Positions 51,314 to 60,200 of a DNA stretch of 64,000 nt are shown here, one piece after another. Position 1 is the first letter of the stretch. Every line of letters begins with the position of its first letter. The stretch covers positions 1 to 64,000 of the forward strand of contig NZ_CP021376.1 in assembly GCF_002157875.1 (NCBI RefSeq). Reading direction: 5' to 3'. Source of the DNA: Oceanisphaera avium (GTDB lineage: Bacteria > Pseudomonadota > Gammaproteobacteria > Enterobacterales > Aeromonadaceae). Position numbers and translations under genes: made by a program. The notes under the pieces were generated by a model. It was given only the letters and a program-made list of their open reading frames with translations. It ran no database searches and was not told the origin of the DNA.

Positions 51314-52273
51314 TTAACTCAGGGAGCACACCACTTGGTTGCGGCCTGCATGTTTTGCACCATAGAGCGCATCATCTGCTTGGCGTACCCATTGCTGAGC
51401 ATCTTCCGTTTGGGCATGCAAGGGCGCGATGCCAATACTGATAGTGTATTGCAAACGGCTATTGATCGAGTGTAACTCGGCATCAGCAATAGTAAGGCGC
51501 AGGCGTTCGGCAATTAAATGCGCGGCATCTAAGTTGGTTTCTGGCAAGATGACGGCAAACTCTTCACCGCCATAACGGCCTAAATGATCGGTGTGGCGCA
51601 AGCAAGCGCGCATGGCATCGGCGAGGTGGCGGATCACTTTATCACCGGTCTGATGGCCATACTGGTCGTTTACTATTTTAAAGTTATCTATATCGAGCAT
51701 CATCAAGGTGCAGTCGTTGCCATAACGCTGAAAACGATCAAACTCTTGATGTAGTGTCTCCTCCCACGCCCCTCGATTAAGCAGTTGAGTTAAATTATCA
51801 ATTTTATTTAATTGATTTAACTTTTGATTCGCTTGTTCTAATTCCAAGCGACTGCAAGCTTCATCAGAGACATCGTATACCATTAAACACACCCGCTCGA
51901 TGCGCCCATTTGGCTCCGCCATGGGGCTAATAGTGACGTTTTGATACATATAAGGTGCGGTGCCAGTAATAGGGCGACTATTACTAAAGCGAAACAGATA
52001 AGGCCTAAGCTCCCAAGAAGTAAAAGCGCGGGTATTAAGGGTGACGACTGTGTCTATTTTTTGTTTCAGCCACTCTTGGGGCAGCTCGGGAAACAAGGTA
52101 AAGATATTTTTCTCACGCACGGCGGTGGAAGTTAGCCCGCTGTGGTTTTCCATAAAGCCATTCCACAGCTGAATATTAAAGTCTAAGTCCAATATCACTA
52201 AACCGATTTCAACGGTTTCTAACATGTCGACTAAAAAGTGAAAAGCTTGGGCGTTGTGTGTGGCAAGCGGCAT
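51314..52273 (-). CDS. PAS-GGDEF diguanylate cyclase
   Basis: A soluble 319-residue protein. A PAS sensor domain (about 12-135) precedes a short coiled-coil linker (about 140-158) and a GGDEF domain (160-315). The active-site motif is GGEEF (235-239) with metal-site D194 in MMLDIDNFK, and an intact inhibitory I-site R226-H-T-D229 five residues before it, so it should make cyclic di-GMP with product feedback. The start lies 3 bp after the stop of the REC-CheC gene, and its GGAG ribosome site is inside that gene's last codons, so the pair is translationally coupled. The PAS ligand is unknown. Confidence 0.92.
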   Translation of the reverse strand: MPLATHNAQAFHFLVDMLETVEIGLVILDLDFNIQLWNGFMENHSGLTSTAVREKNIFTLFPELPQEWLKQKIDTVVTLNTRAFTSWELRPYLFRFSNSRPITGTAPYMYQNVTISPMAEPNGRIERVCLMVYDVSDEACSRLELEQANQKLNQLNKIDNLTQLLNRGAWEETLHQEFDRFQRYGNDCTLMMLDIDNFKIVNDQYGHQTGDKVIRHLADAMRACLRHTDHLGRYGGEEFAVILPETNLDAAHLIAERLRLTIADAELHSINSRLQYTISIGIAPLHAQTEDAQQWVRQADDALYGAKHAGRNQVVCSLS

Positions 52274-52276
52274 GGC

Positions 52277-53275
52277 TTACTCCATTAAATACGTCAGTTT
52301 GTGCTCAAGTCTGGTCACAGAGTCAGCAGTTAATAATACGAGCAAATTACAATGTATGTGTTGTTTTTCTAGTTTATAAGGAATTTCAATACACAGCATT
52401 TGCTCAGTTTTTTGGCCATGAAATTTAACCAAATTAGCAATCGGCTGATGGCGTCCTAATAAATGAGGCTGCGCTAGGCCAAAGGCGATATCTAATTGCT
52501 CACCTAGGCCTTTAATAAAGGCACTAAAGAGAATGTTAGCCATGTCCATAAGCACTTCGACTTCGGGCTCGGCACAGCCCGCTTCTTCATATTTAAGGAG
52601 CTCTGCCATATGGTGGCGATCGGTATCGCTAAATAACATCAGCGCCTCACCGGCAATGCCAGAGCCTACAAAACCTTGGCAAACGGCGGCGTAATGTTGT
52701 TGCTCTTCATTCGCGGTGAGCGCCATATTCAGCTCGCTCGGCGAGATCAGTGCCACTTTAGGAATAGGCTGCTCAATAAACACCCCTAATAGCTTTGATA
52801 GCAAGCTAGAGGCTTGGCCCATGGCAATATTGGCCATTTCCTGTAATTCATCAAATAGATTAATAGGCTCGGTGAGCATAGCGGGCACAGACGAGGGTGC
52901 CGTGGTGCTGGAATATAAGCCATACTCGCTAAGCAATTGGCACAAAGCCGCGCTATCCAGCGGTTTTTTAACAAAACCAATAGCACCCAGTTGGCGTACC
53001 CTTTGTTGGGCAAGCTCTTGAATATCGCCGGAGATCACAATCGTCATCACTGGGATATTTTGCGCTTTAATGACATTAAGAACTTCATAGCCATCAAAAA
53101 TGGGCATATTAAGATCAAGAAACAATAAGTCAGCGCCGTTTTCTTGTAAAAAGCTGAGCGCCTGCTCGCCGTCTTGTGCGTAATGCAGCGTGACGTCCCA
53201 ATCTTTAGGTAATGCGTTAGCCACGTGCTTGCGAGCGACTAATGAGTCATCACAAATTAAGATGTTAGTGGTCAT
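52277..53275 (-). CDS. Response regulator with CheC-like phosphatase domain
   Basis: A 332-residue REC (1-120) plus CheC/CheX-like (about 140-325) fusion. In REC, acidic pocket D9/D10, phosphoacceptor D54 (LLFLDLNMP) and K103 (GFVKKPL) are intact. The second domain shows CheC-type repeats ELQEMANIAMGQASSLLSKLL and EVEVLMDMANILFSAFIKGL. CheC-family proteins dephosphorylate CheY-P; here the phosphatase may act on its own REC or on a partner. No histidine kinase is nearby. ATG 53275 gives the usual MTTNILICDDS start; an in-frame ATG at 53347 would add 24 residues, and neither has a strong ribosome site. Confidence 0.88.
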   Translation of the reverse strand: MTTNILICDDSLVARKHVANALPKDWDVTLHYAQDGEQALSFLQENGADLLFLDLNMPIFDGYEVLNVIKAQNIPVMTIVISGDIQELAQQRVRQLGAIGFVKKPLDSAALCQLLSEYGLYSSTTAPSSVPAMLTEPINLFDELQEMANIAMGQASSLLSKLLGVFIEQPIPKVALISPSELNMALTANEEQQHYAAVCQGFVGSGIAGEALMLFSDTDRHHMAELLKYEEAGCAEPEVEVLMDMANILFSAFIKGLGEQLDIAFGLAQPHLLGRHQPIANLVKFHGQKTEQMLCIEIPYKLEKQHIHCNLLVLLTADSVTRLEHKLTYLME

Positions 53276-53625
53276 GCTTAGGTCATACTCAAGGTTACGC
53301 AGGTTTATGCCGCTATATAGGTGGCTGCCATCTTTATCTAAGCACATTTCATAACCAGTTAATAGCTAAGTACTGGTGCTATATGTAAGGAGATGACGCG
53401 GGCATAATTAAGTGCAGTCTTAACAATTAGCTGAGCGTTTAAGCTCACGGATATATTTGGCTACCCCCACGCTGGGGCTTGGCTTAACATAGCGCGTGAT
53501 AAGCTAGCGGCTTATAAAAAGTGAAGCTAAGTCAGCGGCATGCTTATTTAGCTTTACCTAAACAAACACCCTTTAACCTTCTATTATTAATGATGGCCTT
53601 CGCCTTCTATCACTCGGTTGGATAA
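53276..53625. other. Divergent intergenic region, REC-CheC gene and SulP gene
   Basis: About 350 bp (fewer if the longer REC-CheC start is used). I see no gene and no operator I can name. It should hold promoters for both flanking units. Confidence 0.5.
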
Positions 53626-55755
53626 ATGAATAAACGCTTTTCTCTGGGCCATTGGATGCCAGGGTTAATGACTTTACTAAGCTATAAACGAGCTTGGTTA
53701 ATGACAGATGTGCGCGCCGGCGTCTCAGTCGCGGCCGTGGGCTTGCCGGTGGCCATTGCCTATGCGGAGCTGACCGGCGTGGGTGCCGAAGCGGGCTTAT
53801 ACTCCAGTATCTTGCCGATGATCGCGTATGCGATATTTGGCTCATCTCGCCAACTTATTGTCGGTCCGGATGCGGCCACCTGTGCAGTGATTGCCGCCGT
53901 CGTAACGCCCCTAGCGCTTGGAGATCCTACACGCCATTGGCAACTAGTAATGACCATGACCGCCATGACGGGTATTTGGTGCTTAATTGCCAGTCGGTTG
54001 CGCCTTGGGGTATTAGCAGATTTTTTATCCAGTCCTATTTTAATGGGCTTATTAAATGGCGTGGCCATCACCATTATTGTGGGCCAGTTATCGAGTGTTT
54101 TTGGCTTTAGCTACCATGAAGAGGGCTTAATAGAGCGAGTGTTGGCGGTGCCAGACTATGTGTCTCAGGTACACCTGATTACACTGGCGTTTAGCTTACT
54201 CACTTTAGTAGTGATGCTAGTGGGTAAGCGCCTTAAGCCACAGTGGCCTACCTCTTTATTAGCACTGGCTGCCAGTGCTGCTGTGTTATGGGCACTGGGG
54301 CCAAAAGTGGCAAATGTGGCGGTAATTGGTAGCTTAAGTGGCAAGTTTCCAGATTTTCAAATTCCAGAGTTTCCACCTGGCTTAATTCGAGAGCTGGTGC
54401 TACCCGCCCTTAACTTAGCCATGATAAGTTTTGTATCTTTAATGCTCACCGCTCGCAGTTTTGCTGCGCGTAATGGCTATGACATCGACGCTGATGCTGA
54501 GTTTCGTGCGCTAGGTATTGCCAATATTGCCTCAGCCGTCTCTCAAGGCTTTGCCGTGAGTGGTGCCGGCTCGCGCACCGCAGTAAACGATGCTAATGGC
54601 GGTAAAACGCAAATGGTGTCGGTTGTGGCGGCGCTGGCTACCGCCGTGGTCACTTTTTATTTATCGGCACCACTACAATATATCCCCACCGCCGCGCTGG
54701 GAGTGGTGTTGATTTTGGCCTCCTTATCCATGACCGATTTTCGTGGCCTGTGGGCGCTGCGCCAATCAGATAGCGCGGCGTTTTGGCTGGCGTGGATCAC
54801 CTTTTTTAGTGTGTTATTTATGGGCGTGATCCCAGGCATTGCCCTCGCGGTATTGCTGGGCTTATTTCAGTTTTTACGCAACGTGATGCGCCCCACCGAA
54901 CAGTTAATGGGCATTAACGAGGAAGGCGTGGTGCACACCCTTGGCCATAATGAAGAAGTGAAAGCCATTACGGGAGTAATGATTTATCGCTTTAACTCAC
55001 CGCTTACTTATTTTAATGCCGCCTATTTTAAGCGCCGCGTTTTATTATTATTAGCCAGTGAAAAACAACCGGCAAAATGCCTGATTATTGATGCGGTATC
55101 CTGTTTTACTCATCAAGATATAAGTGTCATGACCATGGTGGGCGAGCTCTATAAAGAGCTTAAACGCAGTGGTATTCATATGGTGATGGCGGGGCGGCGC
55201 GGGCAAATGACGCTTTGGCTAAAACAAGCAGGTATTCGGGTGGGTGAAGAGGGCATTTTGGTGTATCCCGATGTGTATCAAGCGTTGCGCATGACTAATT
55301 GTTATTGGGATGAAGAGCCAGACAGCATTACGCTAGAGTCAGAAGCTAAAGATATTGCCGAAGAAGATGCCGAGCGCCGCGCGCTGGTGGCGGCGCTTAA
55401 AGAAGCGGGTACCACACCCAAGGTGGATGAGCTTAATCAAGACGCGGCGCCCAGCCCCCAGTTAAATGTCGGTTCATTATTAAGTGATGAGCAAGCAGCG
55501 CCGATATTGGATCTTAAATTATCAGCCAACCCCCAAGCGCCACAGCGCTATGTTAACGCTCATCTTGATAGTGATGTGACACAAGCGCCGCTGCCGGCTG
55601 AGTTAGCGTTTCCTCGCTTAAAAACCGCACCCCAAAAGCGTATTATTCAATTAGGTGCGCATGTTGAAGATGCCACGCGCACCAGTAGCGACTTTGTTTT
55701 AAACGACGTAAAAACCACCCGTAATAAACGCAATACAACACCGGATAAATCATGA
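53626..55755 (+). CDS. SulP-family anion transporter with STAS domain
   Basis: A 709-residue secondary transporter for sulfate, bicarbonate or organic anions. The first 420 residues are membrane helices with GLPVAIAYAELTGV (near 38-51) and the substrate-site region QLIVGPDAATCAVIAA (near 79-94). A STAS domain follows (about 445-560; IIDAVSCFTHQDISVM). Unusually, the chain continues for some 140 polar residues rich in Ala, Glu, Asp and Lys, probably disordered. The substrate cannot be told. Its stop overlaps the next gene start by 4 bp (ATGA). Confidence 0.88.
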   Translation: MNKRFSLGHWMPGLMTLLSYKRAWLMTDVRAGVSVAAVGLPVAIAYAELTGVGAEAGLYSSILPMIAYAIFGSSRQLIVGPDAATCAVIAAVVTPLALGDPTRHWQLVMTMTAMTGIWCLIASRLRLGVLADFLSSPILMGLLNGVAITIIVGQLSSVFGFSYHEEGLIERVLAVPDYVSQVHLITLAFSLLTLVVMLVGKRLKPQWPTSLLALAASAAVLWALGPKVANVAVIGSLSGKFPDFQIPEFPPGLIRELVLPALNLAMISFVSLMLTARSFAARNGYDIDADAEFRALGIANIASAVSQGFAVSGAGSRTAVNDANGGKTQMVSVVAALATAVVTFYLSAPLQYIPTAALGVVLILASLSMTDFRGLWALRQSDSAAFWLAWITFFSVLFMGVIPGIALAVLLGLFQFLRNVMRPTEQLMGINEEGVVHTLGHNEEVKAITGVMIYRFNSPLTYFNAAYFKRRVLLLLASEKQPAKCLIIDAVSCFTHQDISVMTMVGELYKELKRSGIHMVMAGRRGQMTLWLKQAGIRVGEEGILVYPDVYQALRMTNCYWDEEPDSITLESEAKDIAEEDAERRALVAALKEAGTTPKVDELNQDAAPSPQLNVGSLLSDEQAAPILDLKLSANPQAPQRYVNAHLDSDVTQAPLPAELAFPRLKTAPQKRIIQLGAHVEDATRTSSDFVLNDVKTTRNKRNTTPDKS

Positions 55756-56234
55756 GTAAAGGCAGCACGTTATTATGGTTACCCCCGCCGTTAATTATGG
55801 CGATAAGTGCAGGATTAATGTGGTTAACCCAGCGTTATTGGCAGCACCATTCAGTGGTGGGTTTTTCGTGGCACTTTAAAGGCCAAACCACGATTGCGCT
55901 ATTGCTAGCCATAGCGGCTTTATTGTTAATGGCCGTGGCTGCGCGCACTATGCACCAAGCCCGCACCACCTTATTACCTTTTGAGCCTTTGCGCGCCACT
56001 TCTTTGGTCACTCAGGGCATATTTAGCTATAGTCGCAATCCCATTTATCTAGCAGACGCTTTATTATTGTTCGCTTGGCTGCTGTGGTTAGGACTTGGCA
56101 TCAATCTAGGATGGTTTGCTTTATTCCTACTGTATATGACGGTGGTACAAATTAAAGCCGAAGAGCGCGCCTTAACAGAAAAATTTGCCCATGAGTATCT
56201 TGCATATTGTCATGCGGTGCGCCGCTGGTTATAA
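55752..56234 (+). CDS. Isoprenylcysteine carboxyl methyltransferase-like membrane protein
   Basis: A 160-residue integral membrane protein with four or five helices and the C-terminal SYSRNPIYLADALLL..KAEERALTEKFAHEYLAYCHAVRRW signature of the ICMT/phospholipid methyltransferase (PEMT-like) superfamily, in which RNPxY and the E-R residues bind SAM. Bacterial members are mostly uncharacterised; they may methylate lipids or small thiols. It overlaps the SulP gene by 4 bp, so the two are made together. Confidence 0.82.
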   Translation: MSKGSTLLWLPPPLIMAISAGLMWLTQRYWQHHSVVGFSWHFKGQTTIALLLAIAALLLMAVAARTMHQARTTLLPFEPLRATSLVTQGIFSYSRNPIYLADALLLFAWLLWLGLGINLGWFALFLLYMTVVQIKAEERALTEKFAHEYLAYCHAVRRWL

Positions 56235-56303
56235 GAGGCGGCCATTCAGTAAAGCCATCATTGCGTTGTGCCAAGTTACGCTTTTTACCTCGGAGAATAG
56301 TTA

Positions 56304-57296
56304 ATGACAGAGTCGGTTTCCTCCCACGCCGAGCCCTTAATGCCACTGACGCGGCTTAATAAATTTATTAGCGAAACGGGCATCTGCTCACGCCGAGAAG
56401 CGGATCGCTTAATTGAACAAGGCTGCGTTAAGGTAAATGGCACTATCGCGGGCATGGGCGTAAAAGTCAGTGCGGCAGATGAAGTAAGCGTTAATAATAA
56501 GCCGCTGCGGGCTAAGCCAGCGCCAGTGTATTTGGTCTATAACAAGCCGATTGGCATTACTTGCACCACGGATCCTGAGATCGCAGAAAATATCGTGGAT
56601 GCGGTTAATTATAAAAAATCACGCATTTTTCCTATCGGTCGCCTCGATAAGCCCTCTAGCGGTTTAATTTTACTGACTAACGATGGCGATATTGTGAATA
56701 AAATTTTGCGCGCCGGTAATGCGCATGAAAAAGAATATATTGTGTCCATGGATAAGCCCATTACCGCCGATTTTGTAGCACGCATGGCGGCCGGTGTGCC
56801 TATCTTGGATACCATTACTAAGCCGTGTAAGGTTAAAAAAATTGGCCATAACACCATTAATATCATCTTAACTCAGGGCTTAAATCGCCAAATTCGGCGC
56901 ATGGCCAGTTATCTTGATTTTAATGTGACTAGCTTAAAGCGGGTGCGGATCATGAATATAGACTTAGGTGAGTTAAGGCCTGGTCAGTGGCGCTATGTCA
57001 CTGAGTCTGAATTAGCTTTGATCAACGCTATGATCAGCGACTCCAGTAACACCGAAGAAGCCTCACAACTGGAGCAACCTAAAGCGGCGCGCAGTGGCCC
57101 GCGTATTAAAGATGTTGCCCAACCGGCAAACCGTCGAGCTCGCCACGCAGCTCAGCCCCATTCACCGTCTCGAAAGCCCAGTCGGGCGGGTGGCAAAGCG
57201 GGGGCTAAAAATGGCCCAAGTACGCAAGCCGCTGGTAAAGGCCGTAGCTCCAGTAAAGGATCCTTGCCAAAGAATGCTCGTAATAAACGCCCTTGA
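56304..57296 (+). CDS. rluF: 23S rRNA pseudouridine synthase RluF
   Basis: Makes pseudouridine 2604 (and in E. coli also 2605 neighbourhood or tRNA-Tyr 35) . The 330-residue protein has an N-terminal S4 RNA-binding domain (about 15-65, RLNKFISETGICSRREADRLIEQG in two halves), the catalytic aspartate in IFPIGRLDKPSSGL, and QGLNRQIRRMASYLDF. A basic Arg/Lys/Gly-rich tail of about 80 residues follows, as in E. coli RluF but longer. A repeat array separates it from convergent tyrS. Confidence 0.93.
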   Translation: MTESVSSHAEPLMPLTRLNKFISETGICSRREADRLIEQGCVKVNGTIAGMGVKVSAADEVSVNNKPLRAKPAPVYLVYNKPIGITCTTDPEIAENIVDAVNYKKSRIFPIGRLDKPSSGLILLTNDGDIVNKILRAGNAHEKEYIVSMDKPITADFVARMAAGVPILDTITKPCKVKKIGHNTINIILTQGLNRQIRRMASYLDFNVTSLKRVRIMNIDLGELRPGQWRYVTESELALINAMISDSSNTEEASQLEQPKAARSGPRIKDVAQPANRRARHAAQPHSPSRKPSRAGGKAGAKNGPSTQAAGKGRSSSKGSLPKNARNKRP

Positions 57297-57344
57297 TATA
57301 GGACGCAGAGCACTCAGTGTTTGTTACTGATAACAATAAATGTT

Positions 57345-57555
57345 CATCATCCTGACGAAAGTCAGGATCTCGATTTAGGGATTAGTATTCAAGAGCGAGA
57401 TACCGGAGCAAGCCCGGTATGACAGTCCTAAGGCCGTCATCCTGATGACAATCAGGATCTTGGTTTAGTTTTTGAAACCAGAGCGAGATACCGGAGCAAG
57501 CTCGGTATGACAGTCCTAAGGCCGTCATCCTGATGACAATCAGGATCTCGGTTAG
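57345..57555. repeat. 88-bp tandem palindromic repeats (REP/BIME-like)
   Basis: Two units with an 88-bp period start at 57393 and 57481; their first 68 bases differ at one position. A diverged partial unit precedes them (about 57345-57392). Each unit carries two dyads: TACCGG..CCGGTA (TCGGTA in the second) and ATCCTGAT..ATCAGGAT. They sit between the 3' ends of convergent rluF and tyrS, a typical place for REP-type elements, and may also terminate transcription. Confidence 0.88.
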
Positions 57556-57593
57556 CTCCTCCATTATTATGGGGTTGCCTTGTTTCCTGCTTA

Positions 57594-58904
57594 TTAGCTC
57601 AGCGCAGGCGCTAGCTTAAGCAAATGAAAATGCTTCTTGCCGCGCTTTAAAATGACGTATTGCTGCTGTAGTAGTGTGAGTTGCCCAGTATCTTTATTGA
57701 TTAACTGCCCATTGACGGTAATGGCGTTATTAGCGATCAGCTCCCGTGCCTGGCGTAAGGAACTGGCCAACTTACTGGTCACTAACAGCTGGCTAAGTGA
57801 ATGCTGCCCCTCCTCGGTGAGCGTGGTAAAAGGCATGCCGTCTTGGGCTAACTGTGCTAACTCTGACAAGGTTAACGCGGTAAAATCTCCTGAAAATAAG
57901 GCCTCACTAATCCGCTGTGCGCCCTGTAAAGCAGCCTCGCCGTGTACTAATTGTGTCAACTCTTGCGCTAATAAGCGCTGCGCCTGAGGGCGACCTTGGC
58001 AATGTGCATCGGTGCGTTCAATCTCGGCGATTTTTTCTAGGCTTTGCAGGCTATAAAAGCGCAAGAAGTTATACACATCTGCATCTGCGGTATTGAGCCA
58101 AAACTGATAAAAGGCATAAGGTGAGGTTTTAGCGGCATCTAACCACACGGTGCCCGTTTCGGTTTTACCAAATTTAGTACCGTCGCTTTTAGTAATTAAA
58201 GGTAGCGTTAAGCCAAACACCTGCTGCTGATTAAGCCGACGGGTTAAGTCGATGCCACTGGTAATATTGCCCCATTGATCATTACCGCCAATTTGCAGTG
58301 TGCAATGATACGCAGCATTTAGCTCGGCAAAATCGTAAGCTTGCAATAATGAGTAGGCAAATTCGGTAAAAGACAGGCCGTGGTCGGGGCGAGCTAAACG
58401 CTGCTTAACTGAGTCTTTGGCAATCATGGCATTGACTGAAAAATGCTTACCGATATCGCGCAAAAAGCTAAATAAGTCGAGCTTATTCATCCACTTTGCA
58501 TTATCGAGCAGCTTCACCTTGGCTTGTTGCTCGAAAGGTTGCGCTAGACTCATGCCCAATAAGGGCGCAATTTGGCCTTGTAAGTCGGTTACCCAATCTT
58601 GCACTTGGGCCTTGCTATTAAGGTTTCGCTCACCGTCTTTAAAGCTGGGGTCGCCTATCATACCGGTGGCGCCACCGACTAGCGCTATCACCTGATGCCC
58701 CGCCTCTTTAAAGCGGCGCAACATTAATAGCGGTACTAGGTGGCCAATGTGCAAACTGCCTGCCGTTGGGTCAAAGCCGCAATACAGCGTGCGCGGCGCT
58801 TGATTTAAGTGATGATGGAGCGCTTGGCCATTAGTGGTTTGGGCAATTAGCCCGCGCTGTTCAAGCTCAGTTAATAAAGGATTAGGGGTGAATAAGTCAG
58901 TCAT
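57594..58904 (-). CDS. tyrS: Tyrosyl-tRNA synthetase
   Basis: A class I synthetase of 436 residues. The HIGH motif appears as [11 protein letters not shown] (near 51-54), the KMSKS loop as KFGKT (near 240), and a C-terminal S4-like anticodon-binding domain (about 365-430) carries [19 protein letters not shown]. It is of the TyrS rather than TyrZ type judged by similarity to E. coli TyrS (424). The ATG at 58904 is well placed. Confidence 0.96.
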   Translation of the reverse strand: MTDLFTPNPLLTELEQRGLIAQTTNGQALHHHLNQAPRTLYCGFDPTAGSLHIGHLVPLLMLRRFKEAGHQVIALVGGATGMIGDPSFKDGERNLNSKAQVQDWVTDLQGQIAPLLGMSLAQPFEQQAKVKLLDNAKWMNKLDLFSFLRDIGKHFSVNAMIAKDSVKQRLARPDHGLSFTEFAYSLLQAYDFAELNAAYHCTLQIGGNDQWGNITSGIDLTRRLNQQQVFGLTLPLITKSDGTKFGKTETGTVWLDAAKTSPYAFYQFWLNTADADVYNFLRFYSLQSLEKIAEIERTDAHCQGRPQAQRLLAQELTQLVHGEAALQGAQRISEALFSGDFTALTLSELAQLAQDGMPFTTLTEEGQHSLSQLLVTSKLASSLRQARELIANNAITVNGQLINKDTGQLTLLQQQYVILKRGKKHFHLLKLAPALS

Positions 58905-59190
58905 GAGTCACTCAAGCATAAAAATAAAGTCTTATGCTTACTAATTCGTACTGGCTTGCCTATGTCCCTAAAGGGATAGTTTTCGATATAATGTCAGCGC
59001 CAAGTACCCAGCTTAAAAATAAAGACTAAAAACTTCTTTGCCACGAAAAAATTAAGCCAAGATAAGACCGACCAAGACCTAACATATTAATAGTAAGAGC
59101 TCGCCTCGTTTAGGCTGCATGTTGGCTCGTCCATTTACTCTTTACGCTTCACTCCTCATCACTCCTGTGCGCTGTAACTTAAGGACGCTT

Positions 59191-60024
59191 ATGTCGATAG
59201 CCAATGAAAATAAACAGCAGGCTTTAACCGAAGCGGTGCAAGCCATAGGGCGTCCCAGCTTTGCTCGGTGTTTAGCAAACCTAGTACAAGCCCAAGTAGC
59301 CAGTGATTGTTGCCTAATACTAAGTTATCAAGACTCGGGCTCACCGCTTTATTTATATGATAATTTAAGTCAACAGCGAGACTTATTATTTAGTCAGTAT
59401 TTAAGCGGCTTATATGCTCAAGACCCTTTTTACCGCGCCTTACGCCAAGGTTTGGGCGAGGGCGTTTATTCTCTCCAGCAAGTACTGCAGCATGCCGGTG
59501 CGCCTATGCCCGAATATGCAGCAGGCTTTTATCAAGCCACTGGCTGGCAACAAGAGTTAGGCTTGACCATCTGCTTACCCGCAGGCCAATGGCTAACGGT
59601 ATTTTTAGGGCGCTTTACGCGCCAGTCCTTTAGCGCAAACGAACAAACCTCACTGCGCCACCTGCTGCCATTATTACGTGCGCTTTGTCACCAGCATTGG
59701 CAAGCGCCGCTTAGCTCTTTTGTCGTGCCCTCTCAAGACATAGCGGCTAATTCCAAACAGGCAAACGATATGTATAGTCGTGTGCACCATGCACTACATA
59801 GCTTTGGGCACGCGCGTCTTACCGCTCGTGAGCAACAAGTGGCCAGAGGACTATTGCAAGGCTTAGATAATGACGCCCTTGCACACCAGTTGGGCATAGG
59901 GCAGGGCACGGTTAAAAATCATCGCAAGCAGGTGTATCGAAAATTAGCCATCGACTCCCAGGCCGCTTTGTTTGCGCGCTTTCTTAATCATTTGATCTCT
60001 GAAGACACAGCACCCCGCACCTAA
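59191..60024 (+). CDS. LuxR-family transcriptional regulator
   Basis: A 277-residue regulator. The N-terminal 170 residues form a soluble alpha/beta sensor-like domain without the conserved aromatic residues of acyl-homoserine-lactone receptors or a REC phosphorylation site. A LuxR-type helix-turn-helix lies at about 208-265 (LTAREQQVARGLLQGL..LGIGQGTVKNHRKQVYRKL). I chose ATG 59191 because AAGGA stands 5 nt upstream; an in-frame ATG at 59119 lacks this. It lies 176 bp upstream of ydiJ on the same strand, which may be its target. Confidence 0.85.
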   Translation: MSIANENKQQALTEAVQAIGRPSFARCLANLVQAQVASDCCLILSYQDSGSPLYLYDNLSQQRDLLFSQYLSGLYAQDPFYRALRQGLGEGVYSLQQVLQHAGAPMPEYAAGFYQATGWQQELGLTICLPAGQWLTVFLGRFTRQSFSANEQTSLRHLLPLLRALCHQHWQAPLSSFVVPSQDIAANSKQANDMYSRVHHALHSFGHARLTAREQQVARGLLQGLDNDALAHQLGIGQGTVKNHRKQVYRKLAIDSQAALFARFLNHLISEDTAPRT

Positions 60025-60025
60025 C

Positions 60026-60090
60026 GCTTGGCGCCAAGCACGACCCTTAGCTTAAAATTTAACGTTTAGCTCTAGATTTAACATCTAGAG
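60026..60090. repeat. Two dyads between the LuxR-type gene and ydiJ
   Basis: A 14-bp perfect palindrome GCTTGGCGCCAAGC (60026-60039) begins just after the regulator stop. An 8-bp stem CTCTAGAT/ATCTAGAG (60070-60077 with 60083-60090) follows. They may end transcription of the regulator or bind it; no U-tract follows either. Confidence 0.6.
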
Positions 60091-60200
60091 AGCAAGATGT
60101 TTTTTGCTTCGCGCTTGCTGCTAGGCGCGGGGCGCTATTATTCTGTATACTGGCTCTCACTCTGGGCGCACTTAATACCAATAACAGGGAACTGGCCGTT

